The notes: a model not told the origin generated them from the letters alone. A DNA stretch of 64,000 nucleotides from Marinobacter sp. LV10R510-11A (GCF_900215155.1 NZ_LT907980.1:2108001-2172000), one strand, 5' to 3'; positions 26,549-37,043 are shown, counted from the stretch's first letter. Program-made: numbers and translations.

Positions 26549-26993
26549 CCTAACATTATCACGCTGTGGTGCAGTAGGCTGTCTGGCCGCTGCACCATGG
26601 CTGATTGCCAGTGCCTTCGTACTGATTGCCGGCGCGTCTGGCAAAAACTGGATGTACGCACTGGCCCCGCTGACCCTCGCGGGCGCAATATTTCAGTACC
26701 GACTAAACGGCTTACTCGCGGGGCCGTCGGCCGTTCTGGGGCTGCACCTGGATCAGAACACCCTCTACGCACGACTCGGAAATGGGCAAACGCTGGCTGT
26801 GAGTGCCTGCCCGTCGAGCCGCATCAGTTCAACGATTGTGCTCTTGAAACTACAGCCAATAGCCGCCAGATCTGCTTCGTACCCGGTTGTGTTACTCTCG
26901 GGCATGCGGGTTGCCGGTAACGTATCGGAAGATCAGTTTCGTCGCCTGAGAATGTGGCTCCGACTGGGCCGCGCTCAGCAATCATTTGAATAG
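26532..26993 (+). CDS. ygfX: YgfX (CptA)-like membrane protein
   Basis: This is a 153-residue protein if it starts at the GTG 26532, which lies inside the 3' end of sdhE in another frame (17-nt overlap). It begins [14 protein letters not shown] and has two close membrane segments (about 15-32 and 36-52), followed by a cytoplasmic domain ending [13 protein letters not shown]. Layout, size and position after sdhE match the YgfX/CptA family. E. coli YgfX has been described both as a toxin acting on FtsZ/MreB and as a partner of SdhE. Sequence conservation in this family is low, so the call leans on synteny. Confidence 0.75.
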   Translation: MSNQIDLTLSRCGAVGCLAAAPWLIASAFVLIAGASGKNWMYALAPLTLAGAIFQYRLNGLLAGPSAVLGLHLDQNTLYARLGNGQTLAVSACPSSRISSTIVLLKLQPIAARSASYPVVLLSGMRVAGNVSEDQFRRLRMWLRLGRAQQSFE

Positions 26994-27014
26994 CATTTTG
27001 CCCGGAGTTCTCCC

Positions 27015-28025
27015 ATGACTGGTACAGAAACACCTGTTTCAGCCACGCCTGTTTACGCATCAGCCGAATTTCCACCCCCGGTTTCGGGCCGCATTGTGCT
27101 GACCAATCGTGTTCTGGTTCGCATCTCCGGCCCGGGTACTGACAAGTTCCTGCAGGGCCAACTAAGCCAAAACCTTGATGACGTTAAAGCCGGTACATCG
27201 CCCCGCGCCGCAGCTGCGACGCCCAAAGGCCGGGCTTACTGCCTAACACGACTGGTACGGGATGGTAACGACGTACTGATGGATCTGCCGGCCGAACTGG
27301 CCGAGCCGATCATGGCTCACCTGCGCAAATACATGATGCTCTTTCGCGGCACATCCATGGCGGCACAAACCGAGGGACACATCATCGCACTGCTGGGCAA
27401 TGAAGCTGCGTCGAGCCTAGCTGGGGATGGCTTGGACAGCCTGGCATCCCCGGGGGACACTCTGGCACTGGGTTCAGGATTCCTAATCCGGACTGAAAAC
27501 ACAGGTGAAGGGCTGCCCCGCTTTGAGTTGTGGCAACCCACCAAAAGCGATCTGGAGCTGAATAGCATTCCAGAGAAGACGCTTGCCGACTGGCAGGCAT
27601 CTGAAATTGCGGCGGGCGTACCCGTGCTGAACACCACGAACAGCGACTCCTATGTGCCGCAAATGCTCAACTGGCAACACCTGGGCGGCGTGCATTTTAA
27701 GAAAGGCTGTTACACCGGCCAGGAAATCATCGCGCGGATGCATTTTCTCGGGCAGCTCAAAAAAAGCCTGTTTCGCTTCCGCATAGCTAAAGCCGACGCC
27801 ATACCTACGCCCGGAACGTCCATCATGGCGGGCGAACGCTCAGTGGGCGACGTGGTCAATGCAGTCGGTTTCAATGATGGTTCCTGTGAATTGCTTGCAG
27901 TCATCAAGCATAGCGCCGCCGACGAAAAACTGACTGCAGATGGCTTGCCAGAGGTGGTTCTACAGCATCAACCTCTGCCCTACACCGTTACCGAACGGGA
28001 AGTCAGTGCACCAAAGGATACATAA
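27015..28025 (+). CDS. ygfZ: tRNA-modifying / Fe-S repair protein YgfZ
   Basis: This is a folate-binding GcvT-like protein needed for the activity of some Fe-S enzymes such as MiaB. The 336-residue protein carries the family signature KKGCYTGQEIIARMHFLG (about 236-253) with its reactive cysteine, and an N-terminal GcvT-fold region with ISGPGTDKFLQGQLSQNL. CGGAG stands about ten bases before the ATG. It follows sdhE and ygfX, forming a group tied to Fe-S and flavin enzymes. Confidence 0.94.
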   Translation: MTGTETPVSATPVYASAEFPPPVSGRIVLTNRVLVRISGPGTDKFLQGQLSQNLDDVKAGTSPRAAAATPKGRAYCLTRLVRDGNDVLMDLPAELAEPIMAHLRKYMMLFRGTSMAAQTEGHIIALLGNEAASSLAGDGLDSLASPGDTLALGSGFLIRTENTGEGLPRFELWQPTKSDLELNSIPEKTLADWQASEIAAGVPVLNTTNSDSYVPQMLNWQHLGGVHFKKGCYTGQEIIARMHFLGQLKKSLFRFRIAKADAIPTPGTSIMAGERSVGDVVNAVGFNDGSCELLAVIKHSAADEKLTADGLPEVVLQHQPLPYTVTEREVSAPKDT

Positions 28026-28032
28026 GTTGACA

Positions 28033-28060
28033 GGCAAACTTGCCAGAATTTGCTATAAAT
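28033..28060 (+). promoter_or_regulatory. candidate promoter with short palindrome before the HDOD gene
   Basis: An extended -10 element TGCTATAAA lies at 28051-28059, about 83 bp before the ATG. A perfect inverted repeat GGCAA-AC-TTGCC (28033-28044) lies where a -35 box would be, next to a TTGACA at 28027-28032 that is too far (21 bp) for standard use. The palindrome could be an operator. Confidence 0.4.
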
Positions 28061-28142
28061 AGAGTTCACCATTCTGATCTTCGGGTGTATGCCTAATAAC
28101 ACAGCGGGCCTCCCGAACTGACAAGCGGATCCATACCAAACC

Positions 28143-28976
28143 ATGTCGAATATTTCTGAAACCATTAAAGCGGATCTTACAGCCGCCATCGAAAACGACA
28201 AACTGGTACTCCCCACACTGCCCGAAGCCGCGCTTCAGGTACGTGAAATCGCTGAGTCTGAAGACTCCGCCATTGGTGACCTGGTTAAGGTTATCAGCAA
28301 CGACACGGCACTCTCTGCTCGCATCATTCGCGTGTGTAACAGCCCACTTTTTCGGGGTAACCGCGCGATAGAGAACCTGAACATGGCCGTAAGCCGGCTC
28401 GGCATGGCCTACACCAGCAACCTGGCTATGGGCCTGGCCATGCAGCAGATGTTCCAGGCGACCTCAGACATGATCGACAAGCGCTTGCGCGCAACATGGC
28501 AGGCCAGCACTGAAGTAGCTGGCGTTTGCCACGTACTGGCTCAGCACTACACAAAACTGAAGCCAGATCAGGCCACACTGGCCGGCTTGGTGCACTTGAT
28601 TGGCGTGCTGCCCATCCTTCGCTACGTGGAAGACGAAGAGGTGCAGATCAGTAGCATCATGCTGGATAACGTCATTGAGGAACTGCACCCAAGAATCGGT
28701 GCGACTATTCTTAAAAAGTGGAATTTCCCGAAAGACCTGCAGAACGTTCCGTTGGAATTCGCCAGTTTCCAAAGAGATGTGCCCACAGCAGACTATGCAG
28801 ATCTGGTGATGATCGCCAATCTTCAGCTGGTTGCCGGCTCTAAGCACCCTTGGGCTGAAATGGACTGGTCTAAAATTTCAGCTTTCGGCCGCCTTGGCAT
28901 AGATCCGAATATGGATATGAGCGAAGAAGAAGATCTCAACGCCCAGATGGAAGCAGCAATGGCGCTGCTTCAATAA
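28143..28976 (+). CDS. HDOD-domain signalling protein
   Basis: This is a 277-residue protein made almost entirely of one HDOD domain (about 15-215). HDOD is a variant of the HD fold found in signalling proteins that control motility, biofilm and stress responses. Typical segments are [36 protein letters not shown] and [18 protein letters not shown]. The metal-binding His-Asp pair of true HD phosphohydrolases is not evident, as usual for HDOD. No second domain is fused. It ends 7 bp inside the opposing ung gene (tail-to-tail overlap). The precise role cannot be read from sequence. Confidence 0.9.
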   Translation: MSNISETIKADLTAAIENDKLVLPTLPEAALQVREIAESEDSAIGDLVKVISNDTALSARIIRVCNSPLFRGNRAIENLNMAVSRLGMAYTSNLAMGLAMQQMFQATSDMIDKRLRATWQASTEVAGVCHVLAQHYTKLKPDQATLAGLVHLIGVLPILRYVEDEEVQISSIMLDNVIEELHPRIGATILKKWNFPKDLQNVPLEFASFQRDVPTADYADLVMIANLQLVAGSKHPWAEMDWSKISAFGRLGIDPNMDMSEEEDLNAQMEAAMALLQ

Positions 28977-29695
28977 CTGACGTTTAGCTCTTTTTTAGAA
29001 GGCAATTCCCAGTTTACTGGCCCCTGCCCTTGCTCCCGGAGCCATTCATTGGCCTGGGAGAAATGTTTGCAGCCAAAGAAACCGCGATATGCACTGAGCG
29101 GTGACGGATGCGGCCCCTCCAGCACCAAATGCCGGTTACGATCAATGTGCTGGCCTTTCTTCTTGGCGTAATTACCCCAAAGTAAAAACACTACACCTTC
29201 ACATTCACGATTCACGGTTTCGATTACGCGATCCGTAAACGTCTCCCAACCTTTGCCCTGATGCGCACCCGCTTGGCCCTGAGCCACCGTAAGCACACTG
29301 TTAAGCAGCAAAACGCCCTGCTCCGCCCAAGGCTGCAGGTAGCCGTGATCTGGCGGCGCGATACCCAAATCACTCTGGATCTCTTTGAACATATTGACGA
29401 GCGAAGGTGGCGGGGGAACGTCCGGCCTGACTGAAAAACACAGGCCATGGGCCTGACCCGGGCCGTGATAGGGGTCCTGCCCCAGAATAACAACACGCAC
29501 CTGATCAAGAGGCGTGCTGTTCAGGGCATTGAAACAATGGGAGCTGGCCGGAAAGAGAACCTTCCCGGCGCTTTCTTCAGCAGTCAGAAATTCCGCCAAC
29601 GCCTGCATGTAGGGCTGACGAAATTCGTCTTCGAGGTGTTCTTTCCAGCCCCGGTCAGGCCTGAGATGACTTGCCAGTACCTCAACCGGGTGCAT
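28970..29695 (-). CDS. ung: uracil-DNA glycosylase
   Basis: Ung removes uracil from DNA as the first step of base-excision repair. The 241-residue protein has the catalytic motif [20 protein letters not shown] (Asp74) and the second motif [19 protein letters not shown] near residue 200. Its ATG is 2 nt after the lysS stop, so it is probably the third gene of a prfB-lysS-ung operon, an uncommon place for a repair gene. It converges on the HDOD gene with a 7-bp overlap of coding ends. Confidence 0.97.
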   Translation of the reverse strand: MHPVEVLASHLRPDRGWKEHLEDEFRQPYMQALAEFLTAEESAGKVLFPASSHCFNALNSTPLDQVRVVILGQDPYHGPGQAHGLCFSVRPDVPPPPSLVNMFKEIQSDLGIAPPDHGYLQPWAEQGVLLLNSVLTVAQGQAGAHQGKGWETFTDRVIETVNRECEGVVFLLWGNYAKKKGQHIDRNRHLVLEGPHPSPLSAYRGFFGCKHFSQANEWLREQGQGPVNWELPSKKELNVSY

Positions 29696-29697
29696 GA

Positions 29698-31245
29698 CTA
29701 CTCTTTACCTTCCGCGCGCGCGCCTTTCGCACTCTCCACTTTATGCTCTGGGCGCATGGCCGGGAACAGTATAACGTCGCGGATGGACGGTGAATTGGTC
29801 AGCAGCATTGCCAAACGATCAATGCCAATGCCCTCGCCCGCAGTAGGCGGCAAGCCATATTCCAGAGCCGTCACATAATCTTCGTCGTAGAACATAGCCT
29901 CGTCGTCGCCGGCGTCTTTCTCCGCAACTTGAGCCCGGAAGCGCTCTGCTTGGTCTTCCGCATCGTTAAGCTCGGAGAATCCGTTGGCAATCTCACGACC
30001 ACCCACGAAGAACTCAAAGCGCTCAGTCACAAACGGATTGCTATCTTTGCAACGTGCCAGCGGGGATACTTCTTTCGGATACTCGGTAATGAACGTTGGC
30101 TGCATCAAACGATGCTCTGCCGTCGCCTCAAAAATTTCGATCTGTACCCTGCCCAGTCCCCAACCAGCTTTCACGTGAATACCTAGATCTTTGGCAACCT
30201 GCCGCGCTGATGCGTCGTCCGTCAACTGTTCGGCTTTCACATCCGGAGCGTAGCGCAGGATGGCATCCACAACCGTCAGGCGCTCAAAGGACTTGCCAAA
30301 GTCGTACTCAAGACGCTCTTCAGTACCGTCGGCCAGCGTGCGCGTATTCACTACCGTGGTGCTACCCAAAACCTGCTCCGTGATAACGCGCAGCATGTCT
30401 TCAGTGAGGTCCATCAGATCGTTGTAATCGGCATACGCCTGATAGAATTCGACCATGGTAAATTCCGGATTATGGCGGGTAGAAAGCCCCTCGTTCCGGA
30501 AATTACGGTTTATTTCGAATACCCGCTCAAAGCCACCCACAACCAGCCGCTTCAGGAAAAGCTCCGGTGCAACACGCAAGTACATGTCCATACCCAACGC
30601 ATTGTGGTGGGTAACAAATGGCCGCGCAGTCGCGCCACCGGGAATCACCTGTAGCATGGGAGTTTCAACTTCAATGAAGTCCCGGTCTGCAAAGAACTGA
30701 CGCATGGTGGTAATGATCTTCGAGCGCGCAAGGAACACCCGGCGGCTGTCTTCGTTCACCATCAAATCCACATACCGCTGACGGTAACGGGTTTCAGTAT
30801 CCGTTAGGCCTTTGTGCTTCTCCGGCAGCGGGCGCAGAGACTTGGTGAGCAACACATACTCATCCATAGTCACGTAAAGGTCGCCCTTACCGGATTTGGT
30901 CAGGTTGCCCTGCACACCAACAATATCCCCCAGATCCCAGTGCTTGGTATCCTTCTGCACATCTTTGGTCGCATAAATTTGCATGCGGCCAGTCATGTCC
31001 TGAACCACTTTGAATGCTTTTCGGTCAAGCATCATGCGGCCTGCAATGGCAACCTTAATGCCCATGGACTCCAGCTCTTCTTTGCTATAGTCACCGTATT
31101 TCGCCTGCAATTCGGCGGCGGTGGCATCGCGGCGGAAGTCATTGGGGAACGGATTGCCCTTCTCACGCAGCTCTGACAGCTTGGCGCGGCGCTCAGCAAT
31201 CAGCTTGTTGTCCTCTGGCGGTGCATTCTTGGTGTGTTCAGTCAT
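29698..31245 (-). CDS. lysS: lysyl-tRNA synthetase, class II
   Basis: LysS charges tRNA-Lys. The 515-residue protein has an N-terminal OB-fold anticodon-binding domain (about 60-160) and a class II catalytic core. Motif 2 is in [22 protein letters not shown] in part ([14 protein letters not shown]) and motif 3 is in [15 protein letters not shown] near the C-terminus. It lies 52 bp downstream of prfB, the common prfB-lysS arrangement, and directly before ung. Confidence 0.98.
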   Translation of the reverse strand: MTEHTKNAPPEDNKLIAERRAKLSELREKGNPFPNDFRRDATAAELQAKYGDYSKEELESMGIKVAIAGRMMLDRKAFKVVQDMTGRMQIYATKDVQKDTKHWDLGDIVGVQGNLTKSGKGDLYVTMDEYVLLTKSLRPLPEKHKGLTDTETRYRQRYVDLMVNEDSRRVFLARSKIITTMRQFFADRDFIEVETPMLQVIPGGATARPFVTHHNALGMDMYLRVAPELFLKRLVVGGFERVFEINRNFRNEGLSTRHNPEFTMVEFYQAYADYNDLMDLTEDMLRVITEQVLGSTTVVNTRTLADGTEERLEYDFGKSFERLTVVDAILRYAPDVKAEQLTDDASARQVAKDLGIHVKAGWGLGRVQIEIFEATAEHRLMQPTFITEYPKEVSPLARCKDSNPFVTERFEFFVGGREIANGFSELNDAEDQAERFRAQVAEKDAGDDEAMFYDEDYVTALEYGLPPTAGEGIGIDRLAMLLTNSPSIRDVILFPAMRPEHKVESAKGARAEGKE

Positions 31246-31297
31246 GTTGGCTCACTAGAAAATCAGGGTGTCCGGGTTGGCTTGGTAATGGCGCTGA

Positions 31298-32393
31298 TTA
31301 CAGCGCCATCTTCAGGCTGGCTTCGATGAACTTGTCGATATCACCATCCAACACCGATTGGATGCTGCTGGTTTCAACTTTGGTACGCAAATCCTTAATG
31401 CGGCCATCATCCAGTACGTAGGAGCGAATCTGGCTGCCCCAACCAATATCGGATTTTGCGTCTTCGGCTTTCTGCTTCTCGGCGTTACGTTCCTGAATCT
31501 CACGCTCATACAGCTTGGCTTTAAGCTGCTTCATAGCCTGATCTTTGTTCTGATGCTGGCTTCGGCCGGCCTGACAGGCCACAACAATACCCGTTGGGTT
31601 GTGGGTCAAACGCACCGCAGATTCCGTCCGGTTAACGTGCTGGCCACCCGCGCCAGAAGCACGATAAACATCCACCCGCAAATCTGACGGGTTAATCTCA
31701 ATCACAAAACTGTCGTCCACCTCCGGCGAAACAAACACCGAAGAAAAAGACGTATGGCGGCGATTACCCGAGTCGAAAGGCGATTTACGAACCAAGCGAT
31801 GAACGCCGGTTTCCGTACGCGCCCAACCGAACGCATACTCACCCTGAATGTGAATGGTGGCACTTTTCACACCAGCCACATCACCTTCCTGCAACTCTAC
31901 AATCTCTGCCTTGAAACCACGACGTTCAGCCCAGCGCAGGTACATGCGCAGAAGCATATTTGCCCAATCCTGAGCCTCGGTACCCCCCGAGCCGGCCTGA
32001 ATTTCAAGATAGGCGCTATTGGCGTCCATCTCACCGGAAAACATACGACGGAACTCAAGTTTTTCAAGCTCGGCATCAAGCGCTTCCAGATCCGACTCGA
32101 TCTCGGTTGCTGTATCTGGGTCATCTTCCTCAACCGCCATTTCCAGCAGACTCTTTGCATCGGACAGGCCGACTGTGAGGTTGTCGATGGTGCTGACGAT
32201 CAAATCAAGATCAGAGCGCTCCTTGCCCAGCGCCTGAGCGCGCTCAGGATCATCCCACACTGCGGGCATCTCCATCTCTCGCTCTACTTCGACCAGCCGT
32301 TCACTCCGCTGATCATAGTCAAAGATACCCCCTGAGCGATTCAGTACGCTCACGAAGCTCTTTAATCTTCGTCACAATGGGATTAATTTCCAT
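31298..32393 (-). CDS. prfB: peptide chain release factor 2, expressed by programmed +1 frameshift
   Basis: RF2 ends translation at UGA and UAA codons. The gene starts at the ATG 32393 and encodes 24 residues ([20 protein letters not shown] and RGYL) before an in-frame TGA at 32321-32319. A +1 shift at CTT-TGA-C continues as [12 protein letters not shown], giving 364 residues in all, the normal RF2 length. The recognition motif SPF is in [12 protein letters not shown] and the catalytic GGQ in [16 protein letters not shown]. An internal start at 32353 in the zero frame would lack the N-terminus. It is first in the prfB-lysS-ung run. Confidence 0.98.
32318..32333 (-). other. prfB programmed +1 ribosomal frameshift site
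   Basis: Read on the minus strand the site is AGGGGG (32333-32328), TAT, CTT, TGA, C. It has the internal Shine-Dalgarno sequence three bases upstream of the slippery CTT codon and the weak stop context TGA-C. This is the canonical autoregulatory site: when RF2 is scarce the ribosome pauses at UGA and slips forward by one, raising RF2 synthesis. Confidence 0.97.
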
Positions 32394-32521
32394 GAAAACC
32401 TTACTCGCGTTGGAAAATGGTAAGTAAAACTGTGGCGGGATTCTACCGGATTTTTGGCTGCAAATCAGCCGTTGCTCGCTGGCATAGTGGAAGCGCTGGT
32501 CTATCTGTGCAGCCAGGCCAG

Positions 32522-34255
32522 CTAAGAAAGCGGCTCCAAATAATTCACCAAAAGCTGCAAATTAGTCCGACCACGAAACGTATTAGCATCCGGCTTATAA
32601 ACTACCCGAGCACCCGTACGCGTATAGTCCGGAACCTCTGGACCCGTATTGAACGCTATACCATCGATGATGCCGCTTCCATCAACCGGCTGCAAAACCA
32701 ACTTCAAGTGATTTTCGCCAACAATACGCTGGCTCACCACTCGAAACTCGCCATCAAACAAAGGCTCCGGAAAATGCTGCCCCCAAGGGCCAGCGCGCTT
32801 GAGCAAAGCCGCCGTTTCTAGCGACAACTCATCAGAACTCAACGGCCCGTCAGTGGTGATGGCCGCCTCCAAATCGGCGGCAGTCAAGACATCCCTCACC
32901 GCCCGATCAAACGCCTGACAAAAGGCATCAAAATCACTGCGAGCCAAAGTCATACCCGCTGCCATGGCGTGGCCGCCGAATTTTTTCATTACCCCAGGAT
33001 GGCGAGAATCGACCATCGCCAACACATCGCGAATATGAAGCCCGGGAATTGATCGCGCAGAACCTTTTACATCTACGCCATTTTCATCGGGGGCAAACGC
33101 AATGGTCGGCCTGTTGGTCTGTTCCCGAATACGGGCCGCGAGGATGCCGATAACGCCCTGGTGCCAATCCTGATCGAACAAGACCAGCCCCCACGGGAGC
33201 CCTTCAAGATCCAGAGACATGGAGGCGAGCAGATCCTGCGCCTGGGCTTTCATGTCTTTTTCGATGGTACGCCGTTCACGATTAAAGGTGTCCAGCTCGC
33301 GGGCGAGCCGCCGTGCTTCATCAGGACTGTCTGCCAGCAGGCAGGCAATGCCGACGCTCATGTCATCCAGCCTACCCGCGGCATTAAGCCGTGGGCCAAC
33401 CACAAACCCGAGGTCGGTAGAGCTAATATTTGCGTATTCCCGGCCGGCAACTTCCAGCAACGCGAGAATTCCGGGGCGGGCTTCGCCTTGGCGAATGCGG
33501 CGCAGGCCCTGTTCAACAAAAATGCGGTTGTTATGGTCCAGCGGAACAACATCGGCCACGGTGCCCAGCGCTACCAAATCCAGCAGGGTGCCCAGATTGG
33601 GCTCCGGCTGTGGCAGCCTGCCGGCCTCCCGGAGCTTCTTGCGCAGTGCCGTGAGCACGTAGAACATGACGCCCACGCCTGCGGCATTTTTACTGAGAAA
33701 AGCGCACCCGGGCTGGTTGGGGTTCACGATGGCATCGGCATCTGGCAACACCTCGCCGGCCAGGTGGTGGTCCGTAACCAGAACCTTGATTCCCAGATTA
33801 CGGGCCGCCTTAACCCCTTCAACTGCAGAGATGCCGTTGTCTACCGTCACCATAAGGTCGGGCAGTTCGCTTTCTTGCTGCAGGCGCTCGATGATGCCGG
33901 GGGTCAACCCATAACCATCCGCGAAGCGGCTGGGCACTCGAAAATCGATACTCTGCAAACCAAGCATGGAAAGCCCGAGCATGGCGACAGCGGTACTGGT
34001 GGCGCCGTCCGCATCGAAGTCCCCGAGTACAAGAACCTTCTGGTTTTGCGCTATAGCATCCGCGAGCAGCTCGACGGCACGGTCAATGCCTCGTAACTCA
34101 AAGGGTGAGGCAAGGTGCCTGAGGGTATAACTTAACTGTTCGTCGCAGGTAACACCGCGGGCAGCGTACAGACGGCGAAGCAAGGGGGGCAGGTCTTGGC
34201 CCCAAGCCGGAATATTATCCAGCTGGGGGCGACGTAGTATCTTTTTTGGTGCCAT
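32522..34255 (-). CDS. recJ: single-stranded-DNA exonuclease RecJ
   Basis: RecJ is a 5'-3' exonuclease on single-stranded DNA used in recombination, mismatch repair and base excision. The 577-residue protein has the DHH phosphoesterase motifs VLGDFDADGATST, TVDNGISA and VTDHHLAGE. It also has the DHHA1 domain with KFGGHAMAAGMTL (about 400-415) and a C-terminal OB fold ending TNLQLLVNYLEP. It starts 6 bp after the thrC stop, in the xerD-dsbC-hom-thrC-recJ run. Confidence 0.97.
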   Translation of the reverse strand: MAPKKILRRPQLDNIPAWGQDLPPLLRRLYAARGVTCDEQLSYTLRHLASPFELRGIDRAVELLADAIAQNQKVLVLGDFDADGATSTAVAMLGLSMLGLQSIDFRVPSRFADGYGLTPGIIERLQQESELPDLMVTVDNGISAVEGVKAARNLGIKVLVTDHHLAGEVLPDADAIVNPNQPGCAFLSKNAAGVGVMFYVLTALRKKLREAGRLPQPEPNLGTLLDLVALGTVADVVPLDHNNRIFVEQGLRRIRQGEARPGILALLEVAGREYANISSTDLGFVVGPRLNAAGRLDDMSVGIACLLADSPDEARRLARELDTFNRERRTIEKDMKAQAQDLLASMSLDLEGLPWGLVLFDQDWHQGVIGILAARIREQTNRPTIAFAPDENGVDVKGSARSIPGLHIRDVLAMVDSRHPGVMKKFGGHAMAAGMTLARSDFDAFCQAFDRAVRDVLTAADLEAAITTDGPLSSDELSLETAALLKRAGPWGQHFPEPLFDGEFRVVSQRIVGENHLKLVLQPVDGSGIIDGIAFNTGPEVPDYTRTGARVVYKPDANTFRGRTNLQLLVNYLEPLS

Positions 34256-34261
34256 ACCGAG

Positions 34262-35662
34262 TCAGGTATTCTTCCAGTGTTTTGCGATGAATGCCTGAAC
34301 ACCCTCGCGGTCGTTATCAACCACGGTATAGCGCTCTTCGCGATCGAACAAATCCGCCATGTGCGCCGGAAGCTCTGGTTTAACAGTCAGACCGGATTCC
34401 CTGATAGCATCCGGGAACTTGGCTGGATGGGCTGTTCCAAGGGTGATCATCGGCACTTGGGAATCCCGACGACAGGCTCGGGCAGCGTGCACGCCGATAG
34501 CCGTGTGCGGGTCCAGCAGGTATTCGTTCTGCTCGTAGACTTCGCGAATGGTGTCACACGTTGCTTTGTCATCAACCGCCGCACTGTCGAAGAGGCTGCG
34601 AGCCTGCTTCCAGCGATAATCTTCGATACTCACCGGGCCTTTGGCTGCGTTCTCCAGCAGCTGCTTAACCGCCAGCCCATCGCGGCCATGAAGATCAAAT
34701 AGCAAGCGCTCAAAGTTGCTGGACACCATGATATCCATGCTCGGCGAGAGCGTGTGCTCAAGTGTGTGCTGCTCGTATTTGTTGCCACTCATGAAGCGAT
34801 GAAGAATATCGTTTCGGTTGGTGGCAATAACCAGCTGCGATATCGGCAGGCCCATTTTCTTTGCCAGGTAGCCCGCAAAGATATCCCCGAAATTACCGGT
34901 GGGCACAGAAAAGGCCATGCTGCGATCCGGGCCACCAAGCGCCAAGGAAGCATGAAAGTAATAAACAATCTGGGCCATGATCCGGGCCCAGTTGATCGAA
35001 TTAACCGCGGCCAGTTTGGCTTTACCACCCAGGAATGACTGGTCACCAAAGCTCTCTTTAACCATGCGCTGACAATCATCAAAATTGCCACGAATCGCCA
35101 GATTGTGAATGTTGTCGCCCTTAACTGTGGTCATCTGGCGGCGCTGCACTTCCGACACGCGCTCGTGAGGATGCAGAATGAAGATATCCACATGCTCGCA
35201 ACGGCGACAGCCTTCAATGGCCGCAGAACCGGTATCCCCGGAGGTTGCGCCCATAATGACCGCATGTTCTTGGCGTTTTTCGAGCACGTAATCCAGCAAG
35301 CGACCCAACAACTGCAGCGCAAAGTCCTTGAAGGCCAAGGTCGGCCCACGGAACAGCTCCATCACCCATTCGTTGGTATCAAGCTGAACCAAGGGTGCAA
35401 CGGCCTTGTGGGCAAACACACCGTAAGTGTCATCCAGCATCTGCCGAAAATCAGCCTCAGGAATGGCCTCTTCCACAAAAGGGTACATGATATTGAAGGC
35501 CAGCTCGGCATACGGAAGCCCACGCCAGCTACGAATTTCTTCCAAGCTGAAATGCGGAAGCGATTCCGGGACATATAGGCCGCCGTCAGGGGCCAGCCCC
35601 GTGAGCAAAACGTCTTCAAAACCCAGTGCGGGGGCTTCTCCCCGAGTACTGATATATCTCAC
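34262..35662 (-). CDS. thrC: threonine synthase
   Basis: This PLP enzyme converts O-phosphohomoserine to threonine. The 466-residue protein is of the longer gammaproteobacterial/fungal-like type, starting MRYISTRGEAPALGFEDVLL. The PLP lysine lies in GPTLAFKDFALQLLG (near residue 112) and the phosphate loop in MGATSGDTGSAAIEG. It lies 26 bp downstream of hom, giving a two-gene threonine module that begins after the shared aspartate-kinase step. Confidence 0.97.
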   Translation of the reverse strand: MRYISTRGEAPALGFEDVLLTGLAPDGGLYVPESLPHFSLEEIRSWRGLPYAELAFNIMYPFVEEAIPEADFRQMLDDTYGVFAHKAVAPLVQLDTNEWVMELFRGPTLAFKDFALQLLGRLLDYVLEKRQEHAVIMGATSGDTGSAAIEGCRRCEHVDIFILHPHERVSEVQRRQMTTVKGDNIHNLAIRGNFDDCQRMVKESFGDQSFLGGKAKLAAVNSINWARIMAQIVYYFHASLALGGPDRSMAFSVPTGNFGDIFAGYLAKKMGLPISQLVIATNRNDILHRFMSGNKYEQHTLEHTLSPSMDIMVSSNFERLLFDLHGRDGLAVKQLLENAAKGPVSIEDYRWKQARSLFDSAAVDDKATCDTIREVYEQNEYLLDPHTAIGVHAARACRRDSQVPMITLGTAHPAKFPDAIRESGLTVKPELPAHMADLFDREERYTVVDNDREGVQAFIAKHWKNT

Positions 35663-35688
35663 GTGCGTACCTGTTGGTTATAGTTTTC

Positions 35689-36990
35689 TCAGTTAAAGTT
35701 TTCGGCGCGGATGCGAATAACTTTGCCATCAATATCCGAGAGGAATTCCAGCTCTTCGATAGACCGGTTGATCTGCCGTTCCTGCACCGTATGGGTCAGG
35801 ATAATGACCGGGATGCGGCCATCCTTCAGCTCAGATTCCTTCTGCATGATCGACTCAATATTGATGCCGTGCTCACTCAGAATCGAGGCGATTTTAGCCA
35901 ACACACCTGGCCGATCCAGAGCGGTGATGCGCAGATAGTAGGCAGATTGAACCTCCTCCATGGGGAGCACTTCTAAGTTCTCCATGGCCTCTGGCATGAA
36001 ACCGAGGTAAGGCACTCGCAACGCGCCTTCACTTGCCACAACCCGAGCGACATCAACTATATCGGCAATGACAGCAGAAGCCGTCGCTTCATCGCCAGCG
36101 CCTGGGCCGTAATACATAGTCTGGCCAACAGCATCGCCTTCCATAAGGACAGCGTTAAGTACGCCATCAACCTGAGCAATCAGGTGGCTTTTAGGAACCA
36201 ATGTCGGATGCACCCGAAGCTCGATACCGTTTTCACGACGACGGGCAATACCCAGATGCTTGATACGGTAACCGAGCTGCTCCGCATGGGCGATATCGTA
36301 GGGAGTGATTGACGAAATCCCTTCGGTAAAGGCTTTATCAAACTGCAGCGGAACGCCAAAGCCAGCCGAAGCCAGAATGGTCAGTTTGTGGGCCGCGTCG
36401 ATACCCTCAACATCAAAGGTAGGGTCTGCTTCTGCGTAACCAAGATCCTGGGCTTCTTTAAGAACTTCAGCAAAGGCACGGCCTGCACGCATCTCGGTTA
36501 AAATGTAGTTGCCGGTGCCATTGATAATACCCGCAATCCAGTCGATACGGTTCGCTGCCATACCTTCACGAATGGCCTTCATAACCGGAATACCGCCCGC
36601 AACACCTGCCTCATAGGCAACCACAACGTCGGCTTTTTCGGCCGCTTCAAAAATCTCGTTGCCATGAACGGCAATAAGCGCTTTATTGGCCGTGACGACG
36701 TGCTTGCCATTCTTAATGGCCGCCAGTACGAGCTCCCGCGCGGTGTCGTAACCGCCGATTAGCTCTACGACAACATCGACGGCAGGGTCATTCACCACGT
36801 CGAAAATCTCGGTGCTGAAGGCTACGTCGCCAAGATCTATATCGTCACGACTGCGGCGACTTGCAACCCGGGTAATCCGGATATTACAGCCCGCACGGCC
36901 CGCTATAAGCGCTGCGTTGCGCGTCAGTACATTGAATGTACCGCCGCCAACGGTTCCCAGTCCGCAGATTCCGACATTGACGTCTTTCAA
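35689..36990 (-). CDS. hom: homoserine dehydrogenase
   Basis: Hom reduces aspartate semialdehyde to homoserine. I place the start at TTG 36990 (MKDVNVGICGLGTVGGGTF), because AGAGGTGAGAG precedes it closely and the resulting 433 residues match the family. An upstream in-frame ATG at 37071 would add an unconserved leader. Domains are an N-terminal NAD(P) fold, a catalytic middle region with VAYEAGVAGGIPVMKAI and GIINGTGNYILTEM, and a C-terminal ACT domain (about 350-430) for feedback control by threonine. It is followed by thrC. Confidence 0.96.
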   Translation of the reverse strand: MKDVNVGICGLGTVGGGTFNVLTRNAALIAGRAGCNIRITRVASRRSRDDIDLGDVAFSTEIFDVVNDPAVDVVVELIGGYDTARELVLAAIKNGKHVVTANKALIAVHGNEIFEAAEKADVVVAYEAGVAGGIPVMKAIREGMAANRIDWIAGIINGTGNYILTEMRAGRAFAEVLKEAQDLGYAEADPTFDVEGIDAAHKLTILASAGFGVPLQFDKAFTEGISSITPYDIAHAEQLGYRIKHLGIARRRENGIELRVHPTLVPKSHLIAQVDGVLNAVLMEGDAVGQTMYYGPGAGDEATASAVIADIVDVARVVASEGALRVPYLGFMPEAMENLEVLPMEEVQSAYYLRITALDRPGVLAKIASILSEHGINIESIMQKESELKDGRIPVIILTHTVQERQINRSIEELEFLSDIDGKVIRIRAENFN

Positions 36991-37043
36991 GCTCTCACCT
37001 CTGATCCCGAAGGGGGGCTGATGAATTGTAGTTTTGCAGCATT

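Noticed and set aside
32456..32470. GGCTG-CAAAT-CAGCC hairpin downstream of prfB's upstream gap
   Set aside because: The T-run lies before, not after, the stem on the strand where it would matter, and no gene ends there on the plus strand.
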